Made by a program: the position numbers and the translations under genes. This document shows, piece by piece, positions 59,121 to 64,000 of a stretch of 64,000 nucleotides of DNA. Numbering within the stretch: the stretch's first letter is position 1; the number at the start of each line of letters is the position of its first letter. Under the pieces are notes generated by a model, which had not been told where the DNA came from, made no database searches, and saw only the letters and a list, made by a program, of their open reading frames with translations. This DNA is from Microbacterium candidum (GTDB taxonomy: Bacteria > Actinomycetota > Actinomycetes > Actinomycetales > Microbacteriaceae): positions 274,702-338,701 of the forward strand of contig NZ_JASXSZ010000006.1 of NCBI RefSeq assembly GCF_030315975.1. Reading direction: 5' to 3'.

Positions 59121-60548
59121 CTACTTCCCGAGCGTCACCGACACCGCCGTGCCCGGCTTCGCCGTGATCCGCAGCAGCTGCTTCGTGGCGTCGTAGTGCG
59201 GCTGCCCGCCCGTCACGGCGATGACGGGCTTCGACCCGTACACCGACGTGGGCACGAAGATCTCGGTCGAGCCCGCGCCCGCCGTGTACGTCAGGGCGTA
59301 CGCTCCGGTGGTCGCGTCGTAGTGCTCCGAACCGGGGATGCCGGCCGTCGCGGCGGCATACGGGCCGAAGGCGGGCTCGTCGCCGGGGGCGGGGTTGCCT
59401 GCGGCATCCATCGCGCAGTATCCGCCGTGGTCACTCTTGCACCAGTACCACATCGACCATCCGGTGGCGAAGCGCTCCATCGACGCGACCTGGGCGGCCA
59501 CCAGCGCCGAGTTGCCCGGGGTGCGTGAGTTGGGCGGACCCCACTCGCCGACGATGAGCGGCATCTTGTTCTCCGTGGCGTACAGCGAGATGGCCGCCTC
59601 GTAGTTCTCGACGAAACCGTTCGACGGGTCCCAATCAGCCCCGTCCTCGACGGACGTGTCGTAGAAGTGCGGCGCGTAGCCGACGCGGGAGTCGTCGATC
59701 TTGCCGAGCTGCGTGGGCACGCCGTACCCGACGAGGACCGTCGGCTCGACGAACATCCACGAGGTGCGGTCGACGGTGCGGATCGCCTTGATGACCCGGT
59801 TGTACATCGGCGTGAGATCGGTCTGCTCGATGCGAGCGGACGCGGTCGGGTAGTCCTCGCCGTCCTGGAACTCGCCGAACGGCTCGTTGAACAGGTCGTA
59901 CCCGAGAAGGCTCTGGTGGTTCTGGACGCTCTTCGCGACCGTGACCCAGAGGTCCTCCTGCGCCTTCTGCAGGTCGGCGTCGTTGTAGAGGTGTGTGAAT
60001 GCGCGCATGACCGCCGGCTGGAAGTAGCCGTTGAACCAGTTGTCCGGGTCGGCCTGGAACGGCAGGCCGTCGGTGCGGGTCGCCCAGGCGGGGATCCCGT
60101 TGGATCCGAACGCGGGCCCGTAGACGTCCTGGTGCATGTCGATCATGACGTGCACGCCCGCCTTGTCGGCCGCGGTCAGCACCGAGTTGATGTACGCGAG
60201 GTACGCCTGGTCGTACTGCCCCTGCTTCGGCTCGATGTACTGCCACATCACGACGAGCCGGAGGAAGTTCTGGCCCTTGGCCGCCATCTCCTGCACGTCG
60301 GCGGCGCTCACACGCCCGTTCTTTCCGGCGTTGAAGCCGTGCAGCTCGAGGGCGCGACCCGACTGGTCGGCGATGAAGGTGCGGCCGTCGGGGGTCGTGA
60401 TCCCCGCGGTGCGCCCTGCGGCCACGGGGGTCGTGGATGCGGGAGGCGCAGCGTGCGCGGCGGTCGGGATCGCCAGCGCGGCGGCGAGGGCCAAGGCAAG
60501 GGTGGATGCGGTGCGGGCCAGGCGGCCCCGGGTCCGTGACACAGTCAT
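59121..60548 (-). CDS. Secreted GH5 family glycosidase (endoglycoceramidase-like)
   Basis: 475-residue exported glycoside hydrolase. Signal peptide about 1-33 (AHA-AP). The TIM barrel holds the acid/base in GYDLFNEPFGE (E222) and the nucleophile in LIVGEWGPP (E335), the standard GH5 pair. A C-terminal beta domain of about 80 residues (GAYALTYTAGAGSTEIFVPT) ends the protein. The pattern around ELHGFNAGKNGRV and the C-terminal domain recalls endoglycoceramidases. ATG 60548 has GGAG upstream. Substrate not certain. Confidence 0.88.
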   Translation of the reverse strand: MTVSRTRGRLARTASTLALALAAALAIPTAAHAAPPASTTPVAAGRTAGITTPDGRTFIADQSGRALELHGFNAGKNGRVSAADVQEMAAKGQNFLRLVVMWQYIEPKQGQYDQAYLAYINSVLTAADKAGVHVMIDMHQDVYGPAFGSNGIPAWATRTDGLPFQADPDNWFNGYFQPAVMRAFTHLYNDADLQKAQEDLWVTVAKSVQNHQSLLGYDLFNEPFGEFQDGEDYPTASARIEQTDLTPMYNRVIKAIRTVDRTSWMFVEPTVLVGYGVPTQLGKIDDSRVGYAPHFYDTSVEDGADWDPSNGFVENYEAAISLYATENKMPLIVGEWGPPNSRTPGNSALVAAQVASMERFATGWSMWYWCKSDHGGYCAMDAAGNPAPGDEPAFGPYAAATAGIPGSEHYDATTGAYALTYTAGAGSTEIFVPTSVYGSKPVIAVTGGQPHYDATKQLLRITAKPGTAVSVTLGK

Positions 60549-60676
60549 GAGTTCTCCGTGAGCGTCATTGCGGGGAGGGACAAGGTGCAAGCGAGCATAC
60601 TCGAAGTGGGACACTCGTCCCAAATGCTCCGGTGAGACTCCCAGCCCGCGTTCTTCCGTTTTGAAGACAAAGCAAC

Positions 60677-60694
60677 TAGTTTGATATCCAACTA
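60677..60694. promoter_or_regulatory. 18-bp palindromic operator upstream of mmsA
   Basis: TAGTTTGATATCCAACTA is symmetric except for one pair (8 of 9 match). It is typical of MarR-type operators (TAGTTTGATATCAAACTA-like). It lies 58 bases before the mmsA ATG and is overlapped by AACTAGTT (60674-60681). It probably controls the valine-degradation operon. Confidence 0.65.
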
Positions 60695-60752
60695 TTGCGA
60701 TCCACCAGATCGCAGGACGATCACCGGCGCACAACGCGAAGAGGCGGAGCAC

Positions 60753-62249
<1,497 letters not shown>

Positions 62250-62251
62250 CC

Positions 62252-63406
62252 ATGTACGCAGAAATGACAGAGGAGCGCACGGCGCTCATCGACGTGGTCC
62301 GCGACTTCTCCGAAGCCCACCTCGCTCCGTTCGCGAACGAACGCGACGCGGGCGGCATCTTCCCCCTCGACGCGCTGCGGGCCGCAGGCGAGCTCGGACT
62401 CGGCGGCATCGTCGTGCGCGAGCAGTTCGGCGGATCCGCCCTCACCCGCAGCGACGCCGTCGCGATCTTCGAGGAGCTCGCGAAGGGCGACCCGACGCTC
62501 GCCGCCTACATCTCCATCCACAACATGGTCGCGTGGATGATCGACGCCAACGGCACCGACGAGCAGCGCGCGAGCTGGATGCCGCGGCTGTGCACCATGG
62601 AGGATCTCGGCAGCTACTGCCTGACGGAGCCGGGCGTCGGGTCCGATGCGGCGGCGCTCGTGACGAGCGCTGTGCGCGAGGGCGACGAATACGTCATCAA
62701 CGGGGTCAAGCAGTTCATCTCCGGCGCCGGCACCTCCGCGGTGTACGTCGTGATGGCGCGCACCGGCGGCCCGGGCGCTCGAGGCGTGAGTGCGATCGTC
62801 GTGCCGGGCGACGCCCCCGGCCTGTCCTTCGGCCCGCACGAGAAGAAGATGGGCTGGAACGCGCAGCCCACCCGTCAGGTCATCTTCGACGGCGTCCGCG
62901 TCCCTGTCGGCAACCGCCTCGCGGCGGAGGGCGACGGATTCCGCATCGCCATGAAGGGCCTCGACGGCGGCCGACTCAACATCGCGGCGTGCTCGCTCGG
63001 CGGCGCCCAGTGGGCGCTGGAGCGCACGCTGCGGTACGTGCGCGAGCGTGAGACGTTCGGGGCACCGCTCGCGACCCGCCAGAGCGTCGAGTTCGCGCTC
63101 GCGGAGATGGAGATCGACCTCCAGGCGGGCCGCGCCCTCGTGCAGCGGGCGGCGGAGAAGCTGGATGCGGGCGCACCCGATGCCACCGTAGCGTGCGCTG
63201 CGGCGAAGCGGTTCGCGACGGATGCAGGGTTCCGCGTCGCGAACGAGGCCCTCCAGCTGCACGGCGGCTACGGGTACTTGCACGAGTACGGCATCGAACG
63301 CGTCGTGCGCGACCTGCGGGTGCACCAGATCCTCGAGGGGACGAACGAGATCATGCTCCGGATCGTCGCCCGCGACCTCTTCAGCGCAGTAAGGAGCGCA
63401 TCATGA
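62252..63406 (+). CDS. Acyl-CoA dehydrogenase (isobutyryl-CoA dehydrogenase-like)
   Basis: FAD enzyme of 384 residues. LTEPGVGSDAAAL and KQFISGAGTS form the FAD/substrate site, RQSVEFALAEMEIDL follows, and the C-terminus has ALQLHGGYGYLHEYGIERVVRDLRVHQILEGTNEIM. In a valine operon with mmsA/mmsB it is probably the isobutyryl-CoA dehydrogenase. It starts 2 bases after the mmsA stop. The stop overlaps the mmsB ATG. Confidence 0.92.
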   Translation: MYAEMTEERTALIDVVRDFSEAHLAPFANERDAGGIFPLDALRAAGELGLGGIVVREQFGGSALTRSDAVAIFEELAKGDPTLAAYISIHNMVAWMIDANGTDEQRASWMPRLCTMEDLGSYCLTEPGVGSDAAALVTSAVREGDEYVINGVKQFISGAGTSAVYVVMARTGGPGARGVSAIVVPGDAPGLSFGPHEKKMGWNAQPTRQVIFDGVRVPVGNRLAAEGDGFRIAMKGLDGGRLNIAACSLGGAQWALERTLRYVRERETFGAPLATRQSVEFALAEMEIDLQAGRALVQRAAEKLDAGAPDATVACAAAKRFATDAGFRVANEALQLHGGYGYLHEYGIERVVRDLRVHQILEGTNEIMLRIVARDLFSAVRSAS

Positions 63407-64000
63407 CCGCTGTCGCCTTCCTCGGCGTGGGACACATGGGCCTGCCGATGGCGCGCAACCTGCGGGCCGCAGGGCACGACGTGACCGTGTTCGACGTCGT
63501 CCCGGCGGCGGTGGACGCGGCGCGCGACGCCGGGCTGCCGATCGCGGAGTCCGGGGCGGATGCCGCGGCCTCCGCCGACGTCGTCATCACGATGTTCCCG
63601 GCGGGCCGGCACGTCCTCGAGGCGTACCGGGGCACCGACACGCAGCGAAGCCTGCTGGAGGCGGCGCGGCCCGGAACCCTCTTCATCGACTCATCGACGA
63701 TCGCCGTCGACGAGGCGCGCGATGCGCACGCGCTCGCCGAGGCGGCCGGCCACCGCAGTCTCGACGCTCCCGTCTCGGGCGGGGTCGTCGGTGCCGAGAA
63801 GGCCACGCTCGCGTTCATGGTCGGCGGCTCCGACGAGGACTTCGCCGCAGCCCTTCCGCTCCTCGAGACGATGGGCGGCCGGATCGTGCACTGCGGCGGC
63901 GCAGGCCTCGGCCAGGCCGCGAAGGTCTGCAACAACATGATCCTCGGTGTCTCGCAGATCGTCGTGGCGGAGGCGTTCGTGCTGGGGGAGCGGCTCGGGC
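63403..64000 (+). CDS. mmsB: 3-hydroxyisobutyrate dehydrogenase (5' part, cut by the window)
   Basis: NAD-dependent enzyme that oxidises 3-hydroxyisobutyrate to methylmalonate semialdehyde. The visible 199 residues show the Rossmann start VAFLGVGHMGLPMARNL, the substrate motif SLDAPVSGGVVGAEKATLAFMVGG and the catalytic region AGLGQAAKVCNNMI (Lys). ATG 63403 overlaps the preceding stop (ATGA). The C-terminus lies beyond 64000. Confidence 0.93.
   Translation, partial: MTAVAFLGVGHMGLPMARNLRAAGHDVTVFDVVPAAVDAARDAGLPIAESGADAAASADVVITMFPAGRHVLEAYRGTDTQRSLLEAARPGTLFIDSSTIAVDEARDAHALAEAAGHRSLDAPVSGGVVGAEKATLAFMVGGSDEDFAAALPLLETMGGRIVHCGGAGLGQAAKVCNNMILGVSQIVVAEAFVLGERLG

Overview
The window is high-GC DNA from an actinobacterium, most likely a Microbacterium-type member of the Microbacteriaceae. 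This rests on codon style, frequent GTG/TTG starts, families such as DUF5302 and CE1759-type FMN reductases, and the gene neighbourhoods; no rRNA or marker gene was compared. No CRISPR array or transposase is visible.

Left flank (1-24.2 kb), chromosomal housekeeping and metabolism: an AlkA-like glycosylase (cut by the window edge), an MFS exporter with a DUF167 protein, rpsO, a 2-oxoglutarate/Fe(II) oxygenase, the ferrous/ferric uptake operon efeUOB behind an IdeR/DtxR-type box, a two-component flavin oxidoreductase pair, a secreted wall-lytic-like protein, pnp (9 kb from rpsO, yet with a matching promoter), an aldo/keto reductase, dapB, a small redox cluster (OsmC, DUF4395, thioredoxin), thyA-folA-SDR, and a 14-TM drug exporter.

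Island (about 24.26-50.16 kb): a 26-kb mobilizable element lies in the 3' end of a tRNA-Arg(CCU) gene. The tRNA 3' end is repeated at 50136-50161, a tyrosine integrase points toward the tRNA, and short repeats (TTTTTGGCCGC pairs, TTGAGCARTCTGCT) recur at both ends as arm-type integrase sites. It carries a MobF relaxase but no visible type IV secretion or replication genes. The cargo is almost entirely defence and toxin-antitoxin: (1) a C5-cytosine methyltransferase, SNF2 helicase and large ParB/DndB-like protein in one operon, divergent from a Vsr endonuclease; (2) a frameshifted vsr and the last ~54 codons of a second methyltransferase, left from a decayed relative of that system; (3) a Hachiman-like nuclease/helicase pair; (4) AbiH; (5) a solitary OLD nuclease; (6) an XRE/Fic pair with three evenly spaced palindromic operators; (7) hipBA. 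An excisionase-like HTH and a divergent regulator complete it.

Right flank (50.2-64 kb): a secreted CocE/PepX-type hydrolase, a PucR-type regulator, a class-C beta-lactamase-like lipoprotein, a phosphoesterase lipoprotein, DUF1684, an alpha/beta hydrolase lipoprotein, NAD(P)HX epimerase, a cupin, a secreted GH5 glycosidase, and the start of a valine-catabolic operon (mmsA, acyl-CoA dehydrogenase, mmsB) behind an 18-bp palindromic operator.

The best candidate for an undescribed system is the methyltransferase/SNF2/ParB-like/Vsr locus at 27.9-34.1 kb. It resembles restriction systems in parts but does not match DISARM, BREX or classical type I-III restriction in gene content.
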